Assembly: GCF_025567625.1 (NCBI RefSeq)
Contig: NZ_JAOQJC010000015.1
Coordinates: 62,001-126,000, forward strand
Reading direction: 5' to 3'
Length of the DNA: 64,000 nt
From: Paenibacillus sp. J5C2022
GTDB lineage: Bacteria > Bacillota > Bacilli > Paenibacillales > Paenibacillaceae
A program made the position numbers and the translations under genes. Below the pieces are notes generated by a model. The model made no database searches. It was not told the origin of the DNA and saw only the letters and a list, made by a program, of their open reading frames with translations. Of this stretch, positions 43,117-51,380 are shown one piece after another (within the stretch, counting starts at the first letter, position 1; each line of letters starts with the position of its first letter).

Positions 43117-43246
43117 CAATTTATCTCCTTTGTCTCCTAGTATGTATCCCATTATGGGGGCAATAATTATGCGGAAGATTAACGGTACGTAAAGCCAGTG
43201 TAAAATCGTGAATATACAGGTAATTGAAGGATGGGAGGATTTCACT

Positions 43247-43711
43247 ATGACATTCCATATCGTGCTCGTAGAACCGGAGATACCGGCCAATACGGGCAAT
43301 ATCGCAAGGACGTGCGCCGCGACGGCGACGCATCTGCATCTGGTAAGGCCGCTCGGCTTCAATACCGACGACCGGACGCTCAAGCGGGCGGGACTGGATT
43401 ATTGGCATGCGGTACAGGTGCATTACCACGATTCCTTCCAGGAAGTGCAGGAACAGTACGCGGGGGGACGTTTCTTCTACGCCAGTACGCGGGCCAGCAA
43501 GTTATATTCGGATTTCCAGTATCAAGACGGCGATTTCTTTGTGTTCGGTAAAGAGACGAAAGGGCTGCCACAATCGCTCATAGACGAGAATCCGGACACA
43601 TGCATTCGGATGCCGATGACGGACAAGGTGAGATCCCTTAATTTGTCAAATTCAGCTGCAATTGTATTATTTGAAGCGCTTCGTCAAACCGGTTTTGTTA
43701 ATTTGAAGTAA
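43247..43711 (+). CDS. trmL: tRNA (cytidine(34)-2'-O)-methyltransferase TrmL (CspR/YibK)
   Basis: 154 residues from ATG 43247, nine bases after GGGAGG. A minimal SPOUT enzyme: it begins HIVLVEPEIPANTGNIARTCAA, and the knot region has FVFGKETKGLPQSLI, IRMPMTDKVRSLNLSNSAAIVLFE (spread over about residues 118-145). The length equals YibK/CspR, which lacks the N-terminal RNA-binding domain of longer SpoU proteins. It methylates the ribose of the wobble base of tRNA-Leu isoacceptors. Divergent from the PhoP-like gene. Confidence 0.94.
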   Translation: MTFHIVLVEPEIPANTGNIARTCAATATHLHLVRPLGFNTDDRTLKRAGLDYWHAVQVHYHDSFQEVQEQYAGGRFFYASTRASKLYSDFQYQDGDFFVFGKETKGLPQSLIDENPDTCIRMPMTDKVRSLNLSNSAAIVLFEALRQTGFVNLK

Positions 43712-43749
43712 TAATATGAAAATTACAAATTAGTGATGAGAAGAAGGAA

Positions 43750-43778
43750 TTGAGAAGATGCTGTCGAAGAGTTAATAT
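43750..43778 (+). promoter_or_regulatory. Promoter of the AbrB-like gene
   Basis: TTGAGA (43750-43755), 17-base spacer, TAATAT (43773-43778). Confidence 0.6.
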
Positions 43779-43833
43779 CGCACAGGTTTCTCAAAATAAT
43801 ACTTACAAATTCAGGCATAAAGAGGTGAAAGTG

Positions 43834-44082
43834 ATGAAACCAGCAGGCGTTGTAAGAAAGGTAGACCAGCTTGGACGAATTGTGCTTCCAAAATCATTGC
43901 GAAAACGTTATTTGATGAACGAGGGCGATCCCGTTGAAATATTCGTTCAAGGTGATCATATCATCCTTGAAAGATACCGTCCCAAATGCGTATTCTGTGG
44001 TTCGATGGATGAAGTGAAGGAGTTCAAGGAGCGCTATGTATGCGGAGCATGCATGGAAGAGATGGGCTATCTGAAGCGCTAA
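43834..44082 (+). CDS. AbrB/SpoVT-family regulator with C-terminal zinc-ribbon-like cysteines
   Basis: 82 residues from ATG 43834, after AGAGGTGAAAGTG; the frame extends upstream but the family starts MKPAGVVRKVDQLGRIVLPKSL. The N-terminal swapped-hairpin barrel (about 1-50) matches AbrB, Abh and SpoVT. The C-terminus differs from Bacillus AbrB: it has two Cys pairs, CVFC and CGAC (about residues 53-56 and 71-74), as in a small zinc ribbon. AbrB proteins are transition-state regulators that repress stationary-phase genes. Own promoter; shared terminator downstream with a small minus-strand gene. Confidence 0.9.
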   Translation: MKPAGVVRKVDQLGRIVLPKSLRKRYLMNEGDPVEIFVQGDHIILERYRPKCVFCGSMDEVKEFKERYVCGACMEEMGYLKR

Positions 44083-44164
44083 CGTAAGCAGAGGGCTCTG
44101 CCCTCCTTATGCGACGATTAACGATTCGGCAAATGAGAAAAAAAGTTCTAATGTGGTAAACAAA

Positions 44165-44209
44165 AAAGAAGCTTCCCTTACCTTTATGGTGCGGGGAGCT
44201 TCTTTCTTT
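44165..44209 (+). terminator. Bidirectional terminator after the AbrB-like gene
   Basis: AAAGAAGCTTCCC (44165-44177) pairs with GGGGAGCTTCTTT (44193-44205), one G-U. T-rich right, A run left, so it also ends the minus-strand small gene. Confidence 0.9.
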
Positions 44210-44229
44210 GCTTTCATCCTATGAACCGC

Positions 44230-44328
44230 TTACAGTCCGGAAGTTTTGTCCTCATTGTAAGAGCTGGTTAATATGGCAGCGATGAATAATGCAAACACGG
44301 TCATCACAATCCAAAACGTCAATCCCAT
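44230..44328 (-). CDS. Small membrane protein, 32 residues
   Basis: An ATG at 44328 lies eight bases after a full ribosome site (GGAGGTG, 44343-44337 minus). The frame reads MGLTFWIVMTVFALFIAAIL and then TSSYNEDKTSGL, stop TAA 44230-44232. One hydrophobic helix (residues about 3-22) and a polar, charged tail, i.e. a single-pass membrane peptide. A TATAAT-like -10 occurs at 44359-44364 (minus) and the shared terminator at 44165 follows. No family recognised; type I toxin-like, regulatory and sporulation roles are all open. Confidence 0.65.
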   Translation of the reverse strand: MGLTFWIVMTVFALFIAAILTSSYNEDKTSGL

Positions 44329-44454
44329 TGCTTCGACACCTCCAAGTTAGCTATGTCTATTATACCCAACGTTGTCCGAAAAGAAAACGTGAAAAGTTGT
44401 GAACACATTGTTAACGGCACGGATACTTGTAGTATAGGGAGGAGGTATGAAGCA

Positions 44455-45591
44455 ATGGACGAAAAGAATGCCGTGCTGTCATTCGGAGGACACGATCTGC
44501 CGATGAAACGAACGGACATTGCAAGGCTAAAGGAGACTGCGCATCAAGTGTGGTCAGATCCGGCGATAGGACGGAACAATTCGGAATGGGAAGGGCTGTT
44601 GCCATACCGCAGGCTTATAGGCGACTTCTTGCATGCAGAAGGCGCACAGGTGGAACCGGAACAGCTTCTATTAATGGAAGGAACGGGAGAGGCGGTGGGA
44701 TTGGCACTGCGCACGCTTGCAGCTCCAGGTGATTATGTATTGCTGGAGCAGCCTGCAGATGACTGCATCATCTCATTATGCAACCGAAGGGGGCTTCTTA
44801 TCGCCGCTGCGGATAGTGACGGGGAGGGCATTGTCGCAGAGCAGGCGGAGCGGCTAATCGTGCGTCATCGGCCCAAGCTGATGCTGGCTGTGCCTGACTT
44901 CCGCAATCCTACGGGGGGATGCTGGAGCCTGGAGCGGAGAAGAAAGATGTTGCAGTTGTGCATGGCTTACGGTGTAACGATTGTAGAGCACGATCTCTAT
45001 GGCCATACAGGATTCCAGAGCGATCATCGGCGGCGGTATCCTTCTCTGCTTGCGCTTGCTTCGGTGCAGTCAGGAGGAAGCGCGACAGTCGTTCAGATCG
45101 GCAGCTTGACGGATACGCTCGCTCCCGTCATGCGTTCCGCCTGGATCGCAACGGCGAATGAGCAGGCGCTTGCCGTGCTGCGTGACGCGAGGCAGGAGAG
45201 CGGAGACGCGATCTCCCAGACAATAGCATACCGTTATCTGGAGCAATTGAACATTCAGCACGGCTTGAGGCAAGCAGCCCGAGGCAGAAGGCAGAGGCTG
45301 ACGGCGATGGTCCGGGAGCTGCGTCACGGGAATATGTCGGATCTGAACTGGACTTTGCCAGAGGGAGGCATATACTTGTGGCTGGGGCTGCCGGAGGGGC
45401 TTGATGCGGATGCTCTGCTACGAGCTTCCCGTGCGAAGGGCGTCACCTTCCATCCCGGAGCATCGTGTTACGTACACAGCGGGAAGCGCAATACGGCAAG
45501 GCTTAACTTTGCCTTGCACTCCCCAAAGCTCATTGCATCCGGGATGCAGAGGCTGATTGAAGCGATTGGGGAATTCACGGCTCGGCGTTGA
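44455..45591 (+). CDS. MocR-type aminotransferase-fold protein lacking the PLP lysine
   Basis: 378 residues from ATG 44455, after GGGAGGAGG. The fold-type I aminotransferase domain as in MocR/GntR and 2-aminoadipate transaminases is clear: EGTGEAVGLALRTLAAPGD, VPDFRNPTGGCWSLERRR, VEHDLYGHTGF, and the C-terminal PEGGIYLWLGLPEG and ARLNFAL with the carboxylate-binding Arg. There is no N-terminal winged helix. The PLP lysine motif, normally 'G(S/T)FSKTLAPGLR', reads GSLTDTLAPVMR, with Asp220 (codon GAT at 45112) in place of Lys. Without the Schiff-base lysine, normal transamination is not expected. It may be a ligand-binding pseudoenzyme. It overlaps tail-to-tail by 17 bases with the next gene. 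Confidence 0.82.
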   Translation: MDEKNAVLSFGGHDLPMKRTDIARLKETAHQVWSDPAIGRNNSEWEGLLPYRRLIGDFLHAEGAQVEPEQLLLMEGTGEAVGLALRTLAAPGDYVLLEQPADDCIISLCNRRGLLIAAADSDGEGIVAEQAERLIVRHRPKLMLAVPDFRNPTGGCWSLERRRKMLQLCMAYGVTIVEHDLYGHTGFQSDHRRRYPSLLALASVQSGGSATVVQIGSLTDTLAPVMRSAWIATANEQALAVLRDARQESGDAISQTIAYRYLEQLNIQHGLRQAARGRRQRLTAMVRELRHGNMSDLNWTLPEGGIYLWLGLPEGLDADALLRASRAKGVTFHPGASCYVHSGKRNTARLNFALHSPKLIASGMQRLIEAIGEFTARR

Positions 45592-46300
45592 AGGACGAAG
45601 CCCATTCCTCGATAACATGGCTATACTGCTTCAAAGCGTCCGCACCGGACGGAAGCAAGCCATATTTGCCCCGCTCGATACGATGGAACCAGCCGTAGTA
45701 ATTATGGCGCAGCATGTCGCCGCATCTCCGGTAGCCGGTCTCTTTCGCTATCCGGCTTGGCGAGCAGGGCCCCAACCTGTCGATTGTATACGCACAGCGC
45801 AGCGCTTTCTCCCGGTAGGCGGTCATCAGCATGCGGCCGGTACTGCCGCCGGTATTGTAATCGCCGCTGCGCTCCTTGAATTCCATCAGCAGACGCGAGC
45901 GCTTCTTCACACGGTTGCCGCGCACAGGGGGATCGCCAGGCTCACACAGCACGTCCAGGACGGGCGCCTTGGTTTTATAGAACGTGACGGTCATGAGCCC
46001 TATCCCCAGCATGCGGCACAGCTCCGCCAGATCCCCGAAGCGCTGATTATGCGCGCCGCTCTTCTTCCTGTTGCGCTCTACAGCCAGGAAGACATCGCCA
46101 TTCAAGCGAAGACGTTCAACTCCCTGCAGAAGCAGCGCGAGGTTGAACGTTTTTTTCATCTCGACGATGACCATTGCTCCCGTATCCTGATGTACAGCGA
46201 CGAGATCGCAGTTCAGCACCTCGCTCTTCACATCGTATCCCTGTTCTTCGAAGTGCTGCTTGATGGGCTCGTACAGTTCTTCTTCCCGTTTCACGGCCAT
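45575..46300 (-). CDS. DUF2161 family PD-(D/E)xK-type protein
   Basis: 241 residues from ATG 46300, preceded by GGAGAGGGGATAGGAAT. The N-terminal part has a nuclease-like core: Glu in EEELYEPIKQHFEEQG, DVKSEVLNCDLVAV, then VIVEMKKTF (E-x-K). This is the PD-(D/E)xK pattern given to DUF2161. The C-terminal 80 residues (ALRCAYTIDRLGPCSPSRIA and on to RIERGKYGLLPSG) look like a winged-helix-type domain. The biological role is unknown; DNA-processing has been suggested for the family from its fold. Convergent with, and overlapping, the aminotransferase-like gene. Confidence 0.78.
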   Translation of the reverse strand: MAVKREEELYEPIKQHFEEQGYDVKSEVLNCDLVAVHQDTGAMVIVEMKKTFNLALLLQGVERLRLNGDVFLAVERNRKKSGAHNQRFGDLAELCRMLGIGLMTVTFYKTKAPVLDVLCEPGDPPVRGNRVKKRSRLLMEFKERSGDYNTGGSTGRMLMTAYREKALRCAYTIDRLGPCSPSRIAKETGYRRCGDMLRHNYYGWFHRIERGKYGLLPSGADALKQYSHVIEEWASSFNAEP

Positions 46301-46541
46301 ATTCCTATCCCCTCTCCTACCGCAAGCAGTCGGTGGACCTAATTCATCATTATAGCAAAGGGAAGGGCAGATATGTCGATTCTTGTGGGAACGCAGCATA
46401 AAATATTGGGCAACTTCAGGCTCGTATACGCATAGACTTGTAATACTTCAGAATTGATGAGGTCGTGCAATAGGGAAGCGGGAATCTCCCGAGCGGAGAG
46501 TGAATAGCGTAAATGCGCATAGCGTTGGGAGGAGGCACAGC

Positions 46542-48437
46542 ATGGACATTTTTAAGCGGATATCGGAATATCAGGAAGAGAGCGAGAGACTGGCGTGGAC
46601 GGGAACCTTCAGGGAATACATCGAGCAGCTAAGCAAGGAACCTTCCCCAGCCATGACGGCACATGCACGCGTATACGAGATGATTGAATCTTACGGTGTG
46701 GAAGAGACGGGGGGACAGCGGAAGTATAAGTTTTTTGAGCAGGAAATATTCGGGCTGGACCGAGCAGTGGAGAAGCTGGTGGAGGAGTACTTCCATTCGG
46801 CTGCTCGTCGTCTTGATGTGCGTAAGCGTATACTCTTGCTGATGGGACCGGTCAGCGGCGGCAAGTCCACAATTGTAACGATGCTGAAGAAAGGGCTGGA
46901 GAAATTCTCGAGAACGCAGAGAGGCGCAGTGTATGCCATAAAGGATTGTCCCATGCATGAGGAACCGCTCCACTTGATTCCGCAGGAGCTCAGACCCGAG
47001 ATTGAGCAAGCGCTGGGTGTCCGCATAGAAGGGAATCTGTGTCCATCTTGTCAGATGAGGCTGCAGACGCAATATGACGGCAATATTCAGGAAGTGCTCG
47101 TGGAACGGGTATTCATCTCGGAAGATAACCGCATCGGCATCGGCACCTTCAGCCCTTCGGACCCCAAGAGTCAGGATATTGCGGATCTGACGGGAAGTAT
47201 CGACTTCTCTACGATTACCGAATTCGGCTCGGAATCCGATCCCAGAGCGTACCGGTTCGACGGCGAGCTGAACAAGGCGAACCGCGGTTTGATGGAATTC
47301 CAGGAGATGCTCAAGTGCGATGAGAAGTTTTTGTGGAACTTGCTGTCGCTTACGCAGGAGGGCAACTTCAAGGCGGGGAGGTTCGCGCTCATTAGCGCCG
47401 ATGAGCTCATCATCGCCCATACGAACGAGTCGGAATACAAGTCGTTCATCAGCAATAAGAAGAATGAAGCGTTGCAGTCGCGGATGATCGTCATGCCTAT
47501 CCCGTACAATCTGAAAGTATCGGAAGAGGAGAAAATCTATTCCAAGCTGATCTCGCAGAGCGATATGCGCCATATCCATATTGCGCCGCATGCACTTCGT
47601 GCCGCCGCCATCTTCTCGATTCTGACCAGATTGAAGGAGACGAAGAAGCAGGGAATGGATCTCGTCAAAAAAATGCGCATGTACGACGGGCAGGAAGTGG
47701 AAGGCTTCAAGGAAGCCGATCTGAAGGAAATGCAGAACGAGTACATTGAAGAGGGAATGTCCGGCATCGATCCCCGTTATGTCATCAACCGGATATCCAG
47801 CGCTCTGATCAAGCACGATATGCAGTGCATCAATGCGCTTGACGTGCTGCGTGCGCTGAAGGAAGGACTCGACCAGCATCCCTCCATTACGAAAGAAGAG
47901 CGGGAGCGTTACCTCAATTATATATCTGTGGCGCGCAAGGAATTCGATACACTGGCCAAGAAGGAAATACAGAAGGCGTTCGTCTATTCCTTCGAGGAGT
48001 CGGCGCGCACCCTGTTCGAGAACTACTTGGACAATATCGAAGCTTATTGCAACTGGTCGAAAATTAAAGATCCGCTGACAGGCGAGGAGATGGACCCTGA
48101 TGAGCGGCTAATGCGTTCCATCGAGGAGCAGATCGGCGTATCGGAAAATGCCAAAAAAGCGTTCCGCGAAGAAATTCTTATCCGGATCTCGTCTTATTCC
48201 AGGAAAGGCAAGAAATTCGACTTTACAAGCCATGAACGTCTTCGGGAAGCGGTGGAGAAGAAGCTGTTCACCGACTTGAAGGATATCGTCAAAATCACGA
48301 CATCTACGAAGACGCCGGATGAAAGTCAGTTGAAGCGCATTAATGAAGTAACAAAACGGCTCATTGACGAGCATGGCTATTGTCCGGTCTGCTCCAACGA
48401 ACTGCTTCGTTATGTAGGCAGTCTGCTTAATCGATAA
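46542..48437 (+). CDS. prkA: PrkA family serine protein kinase/AAA protein
   Basis: 631 residues from ATG 46542, after GGGAGGAGG, the same length as Bacillus PrkA. N-terminal AAA-type PrkA domain: MDIFKRISEYQEESERLAW, FGLDRAVEKLVEEYFHSAA, Walker A GPVSGGKS (102-109), later DIADLTGSIDFSTITEFGSESDPRAY and RGLMEFQEMLK. The C-terminal half is the PrkA kinase-like domain, ending EHGYCPVCSNELLRYVGSL. Recent work describes PrkA as an AAA+ protease/kinase that affects sporulation. In Bacillus it is linked with yhbH and spoVR; here spoVR is 1.3 kb downstream on the opposite strand and no yhbH is adjacent. AAATATT at 46401 followed 15 bases later by CGTATACG is a poor sigma-E match. Confidence 0.95.
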   Translation: MDIFKRISEYQEESERLAWTGTFREYIEQLSKEPSPAMTAHARVYEMIESYGVEETGGQRKYKFFEQEIFGLDRAVEKLVEEYFHSAARRLDVRKRILLLMGPVSGGKSTIVTMLKKGLEKFSRTQRGAVYAIKDCPMHEEPLHLIPQELRPEIEQALGVRIEGNLCPSCQMRLQTQYDGNIQEVLVERVFISEDNRIGIGTFSPSDPKSQDIADLTGSIDFSTITEFGSESDPRAYRFDGELNKANRGLMEFQEMLKCDEKFLWNLLSLTQEGNFKAGRFALISADELIIAHTNESEYKSFISNKKNEALQSRMIVMPIPYNLKVSEEEKIYSKLISQSDMRHIHIAPHALRAAAIFSILTRLKETKKQGMDLVKKMRMYDGQEVEGFKEADLKEMQNEYIEEGMSGIDPRYVINRISSALIKHDMQCINALDVLRALKEGLDQHPSITKEERERYLNYISVARKEFDTLAKKEIQKAFVYSFEESARTLFENYLDNIEAYCNWSKIKDPLTGEEMDPDERLMRSIEEQIGVSENAKKAFREEILIRISSYSRKGKKFDFTSHERLREAVEKKLFTDLKDIVKITTSTKTPDESQLKRINEVTKRLIDEHGYCPVCSNELLRYVGSLLNR

Positions 48438-48522
48438 GCTGCATTGACGCTTGAAGGGAGCCGGCGGGTTATGCTGCAGAGCGTAATCCGTTGGCTTCGA
48501 CGCGCTTATTCCTTCCCTTCCA

Positions 48523-48552
48523 TGTATAAAATAACCGTCTCTGTAAATGTTA
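48523..48552 (+). promoter_or_regulatory. Candidate forespore (sigma-F/G) promoter of the YhcN/YlaJ gene
   Basis: TGTATA (48523-48528), 17-base spacer, AATGTTA (48546-48552), close to TGnATA and CATnnTA with the first -10 base changed. Confidence 0.4.
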
Positions 48553-48576
48553 AAGCATATACGGAGGTGCATATGG

Positions 48577-49140
48577 ATGAGGACTGGAATAGTACGATGG
48601 TTGTGTTATGCCGCGTTGGCAACAGCATTGCTGGGAAGCGTGACAGGCTGCTCAAGTGCAGCGGGCAATGATTATGGCTTCGACGGCGACGCCGATGGAG
48701 ATACGATAGAGCCTTATGGCCAACTGCCGGCCAAGCCGACAGACAAGCGTTCGCGTTCCAGCAAGCATGGCTGGAGGCCGTTATCTCAGCCTATAGGACG
48801 CGTTAACAGCAGCCAGCTGGCTACGATCGCAGAGCATGTGTCAGGTGTTCATCACGCGGATGTACTGATGTACAGCAACGACGTTGTCGTCGGTATTCAC
48901 TCGGACAACCCTGTCAATAATAAATTGCTTGAGCAGAAAGTATATTCCGCTCTGAAGTGGCAGTATGCGGAATATAATTATTATGTGACTGCCGATTCCG
49001 AGCTGCGTATGCGAATTAAAGAAGCGACAGACAAGCATGTCGGGATGGCTGCAGGCGACAGCGCCTTGATGAACGACATCAGCTGGCTTATTCAGCAAAT
49101 AGACGGGCGAATGAGCAGAACGGACAGGCGGGTAAAATAA
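48577..49140 (+). CDS. YhcN/YlaJ family sporulation lipoprotein
   Basis: 187 residues from ATG 48577, seven bases after GGAGGTG (48563-48569). A lipoprotein signal peptide ends in the lipobox SVTGC (Cys25). The mature part has a disordered Asp/Gly-rich linker and then the YhcN/YlaJ domain: IGRVNSSQLATIAEHVSGVHHADVLMYSNDVVVGI (about residues 75-110), LEQKVYSALKW and YYVTADSELRMRI. Members are found in the spore inner membrane region and affect germination or outgrowth. A sigma-F/G-like promoter precedes it. It lies just after prkA and before a bidirectional terminator. Confidence 0.85.
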   Translation: MRTGIVRWLCYAALATALLGSVTGCSSAAGNDYGFDGDADGDTIEPYGQLPAKPTDKRSRSSKHGWRPLSQPIGRVNSSQLATIAEHVSGVHHADVLMYSNDVVVGIHSDNPVNNKLLEQKVYSALKWQYAEYNYYVTADSELRMRIKEATDKHVGMAAGDSALMNDISWLIQQIDGRMSRTDRRVK

Positions 49141-49145
49141 AGACA

Positions 49146-49194
49146 AGAGAGCAACGATTGCTGCTGATTGCAAGCAGCCCCGTTGCTCTCTCTT
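49146..49194 (+). terminator. Bidirectional terminator between convergent YhcN/YlaJ and WGxxGxxG genes
   Basis: GAGAGCAACG (49147-49156) pairs with CGTTGCTCTC (49181-49190), with GCTGCT/AGCAGC inside; TCTT on the right, weak tail on the left. Confidence 0.7.
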
Positions 49195-49214
49195 AAGATG
49201 AAGAGCGTTCCTTG

Positions 49215-49643
49215 TTACGTGCGCTCGCGATCTCTGCTGCGCATGCCGGCCAGACCGATCAAGCCTAGCAGACCAAGCCAGCCCCAGCTAAAGCCGGTAC
49301 GGGTTGTCGTTGTTGTGTAGCCTTTATAAGTGCCATTGTAAGGATTGTAACGCGTATTATTCGTATACACCCGATTGTTGTCGTACCCGTCATAATTGTT
49401 CGTATTGTACTTGTAGTTGTTATAATTGTTGGCGTACGGATACATGTTGTTTTTTGGCAGGTTGTTGTTGTTATAGACATTGTTGGTGTTCGTGCGGTAA
49501 TTGTCTTTGCCTGTCAGCAAGTCGTCTGTGCGATTCATGTTCACGTCGGTGCGGTTGGTGTTGGTGTTGGCATGAGCGGCAGGCAGAGTCGTTACGATGG
49601 CCAGGCAAGCGAATAGAAATAAAATCAGTGCTGTTTTCTTCAT
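49215..49643 (-). CDS. WGxxGxxG-type small secreted/anchored protein
   Basis: 142 residues from ATG 49643. Signal peptide (MKKTALILFLFACLAIVTTL and on to AHA at about 24). The middle is a low-complexity Asn/Thr/Tyr-rich stretch (YNNNN, NNYNNYKYN and similar). The C-terminus carries SWGWLGLLGLIGLAGMRSRDRERT: the W-G-x-x-G-x-x-G pattern, a hydrophobic helix and a basic end, as in WGxxGxxG (CTERM-like) proteins. Probably exported and held in the membrane by its tail. Function unknown. Likely sporulation-related only by position, between a YhcN/YlaJ gene and spoVR. Confidence 0.8.
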   Translation of the reverse strand: MKKTALILFLFACLAIVTTLPAAHANTNTNRTDVNMNRTDDLLTGKDNYRTNTNNVYNNNNLPKNNMYPYANNYNNYKYNTNNYDGYDNNRVYTNNTRYNPYNGTYKGYTTTTTRTGFSWGWLGLLGLIGLAGMRSRDRERT

Positions 49644-49757
49644 GCGTGATTAACCCTCCTGAAGTTGTAGTGGTTTCCGGCTTATGATGATCGTTTCAGG
49701 AGGGGATTATACGGATATGCGCTTGTCGACAAGGTGGTAAGTTCTAACGCACGGTGA

Positions 49758-51209
49758 TCATACGAACTTTCTGCTCGTCTTGTTGCCGTCGCAGCTGAAT
49801 ACGATTCGTTTGTCCTCCACCATCGTCTCCAGATGCACCGACTTGCCCCACAGCTGGACGACATTGGGCAACGTGCGTTCCACGTATTTCAAATCCAGCT
49901 CGGTTCCTTCATATTGATGAGTTAGGTAAAGCTCGCCGGCGCGGTTGAAGTTGCCTTCCTTCACGAGCAGCGTCGGGAATCCGCCGTTTACTCTGCTGTA
50001 GACAAGCTGGTCGCGTACATGCTCCCAGGCTTTATCGGTGATTTTCCATTCCGGTCCCTTCTTCTCGAATATGTAGAGATCCAGGTCCTCCACCAACTGC
50101 TTGGTCAGATAGTTCCGCAAGAAGGAAATATCGGAGTCCACTTCTCGCACTTCAAAAATTTTCTCCTTTCCCTTGCCGGACTTTCGGTTGAAGCGCATTC
50201 GCTCCTCCTCTGTCGGATTGTCCCATCGCTTCTCGATGTCCTCGAAAATCTTCAAGCCCAGATAATAAGGATTGAGCGTATTGCGCGACGGAACGACGAC
50301 AGACGAGTTCAGCTTGGCGAATTCGATCGTCTCATCGCTTGTGAGGTCCATCTCTCTAATGATGCGCTGGTGCCAATAGGAAGCCCAGCCTTCGTTCATA
50401 ATCTTCGTCTCGATCTGCGGCCAGAAGTACAGCATTTCGTCGCGAAGCATGGACATAATATCCCGCTGCCAGTCTTCCAGGATGGGGGAGTATTCCTCGA
50501 TGAACCAGACGATATCCTTCTCTGGTCGCGGCGGGAACCGCTTCGCTTCCGCAGCCTCCGCTTCCTTGCGCTCTTCCCGCTCAGCTGCCGCTTCCTCGTC
50601 CAGCTCCCACAAGTCGTCGTATTTGGCTGAAGTATCAATTTTGCTTGCACGCTCATGATCTTTCCTCATCATTTCGATATACCGTTTCTTATCAAGCTGG
50701 TAGGGCTTCACGATGGTGGGATCGACATGCTCTTGAATGGACAGGATGGCGTCGATGAACCGCTCGACCTTCAGCGTACCGTGCTCAAGCTCGTATTGAT
50801 GGATACGGTCTGCCGTAGCCGACATGCTCTCTACCATATTGCGGTTGGATACGCCGAAGCGGGCGTTGTTCTTGAAGAAGTCGCAGTGAGCCAGCACGTG
50901 CGCGACGATCAGCTTGTTCTGAATAAGCGAATTGCCTTCCAGCAGGAAGGCGTAGCAAGGATTGGAGTTAATGACGAGCTCATAAATTTTACTGAGGCCG
51001 AAGTCGTATTGCGTCTTCATCTTATGGAAGCTCTTCCCGAAGCTCCAGTGGCTGAACCGGGTCGGCATGCCGTAAGCGCCGAATGTGTAAATGATGTCTG
51101 CGGGACAGATCTCATATCTCATCTCATAGAAGTCAAGGCCGAACCCTTGCGCGATTTCCGTTATTTCCGCTATTGCGCGTTCCAGCTCGCGTATTTCATC
51201 CCCATTCAT
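49758..51209 (-). CDS. spoVR: SpoVR family protein
   Basis: 483 residues from ATG 51209, eight bases after GGAGGG. Family marks: [76 protein letters not shown], then [13 protein letters not shown] with conserved His. It is needed for normal cortex formation in Bacillus subtilis and is widely co-conserved with PrkA and YhbH. A good sigma-E-like promoter (GATATTC/TATGTATG on the plus strand, 51248-51276) precedes it, consistent with mother-cell expression. Confidence 0.93.
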   Translation of the reverse strand: MNGDEIRELERAIAEITEIAQGFGLDFYEMRYEICPADIIYTFGAYGMPTRFSHWSFGKSFHKMKTQYDFGLSKIYELVINSNPCYAFLLEGNSLIQNKLIVAHVLAHCDFFKNNARFGVSNRNMVESMSATADRIHQYELEHGTLKVERFIDAILSIQEHVDPTIVKPYQLDKKRYIEMMRKDHERASKIDTSAKYDDLWELDEEAAAEREERKEAEAAEAKRFPPRPEKDIVWFIEEYSPILEDWQRDIMSMLRDEMLYFWPQIETKIMNEGWASYWHQRIIREMDLTSDETIEFAKLNSSVVVPSRNTLNPYYLGLKIFEDIEKRWDNPTEEERMRFNRKSGKGKEKIFEVREVDSDISFLRNYLTKQLVEDLDLYIFEKKGPEWKITDKAWEHVRDQLVYSRVNGGFPTLLVKEGNFNRAGELYLTHQYEGTELDLKYVERTLPNVVQLWGKSVHLETMVEDKRIVFSCDGNKTSRKFV

Positions 51210-51247
51210 CTCTCATCCCTCCGAACACATAAATGCGATTCATACCA

Positions 51248-51276
51248 TATGTATGATGGACGGGGTGGGGATATTC
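51248..51276 (-). promoter_or_regulatory. Sigma-E-like promoter of spoVR
   Basis: On the minus strand GAATATC (51276-51270), 14-base spacer, CATACATA (51255-51248); consensus is about KMATATT-N14-CATACAMT. Lies 39 bases before the spoVR start. Confidence 0.6.
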
Positions 51277-51344
51277 CCGTTGTTTAATATCCGCAGATGC
51301 ATGATGAATTCCTCCAGTCGTTAGGTGAGGGTAACAACTAAACA

Positions 51345-51374
51345 TTAAGAAAACGAAGTGAAATGTGTTATAAT
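51345..51374 (+). promoter_or_regulatory. Promoter of a candidate small RNA
   Basis: TTAAGA (51345-51350), 18-base spacer, TATAAT (51369-51374). No gene starts within 250 bases downstream before a terminator. Confidence 0.5.
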
Positions 51375-51380
51375 TCATGT

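Noticed and set aside
42403..43383. 326-residue version of the PhoP-like regulator
   Set aside because: The extra 89 residues have no similarity to regulators and run antisense into trmL; AAAGGAG fixes the start at 43116.
46629..47879. 416-codon frame antisense to prkA
   Set aside because: Shadow frame inside a well-supported gene; composition is that of reversed codons (Leu/Arg/His-rich).
51319..51345. M-box (Mg2+) riboswitch suggested by CGTTAGGTGAGG
   Set aside because: Only the opening motif matches; the rest of the M-box consensus is absent and no Mg2+ transporter is downstream.
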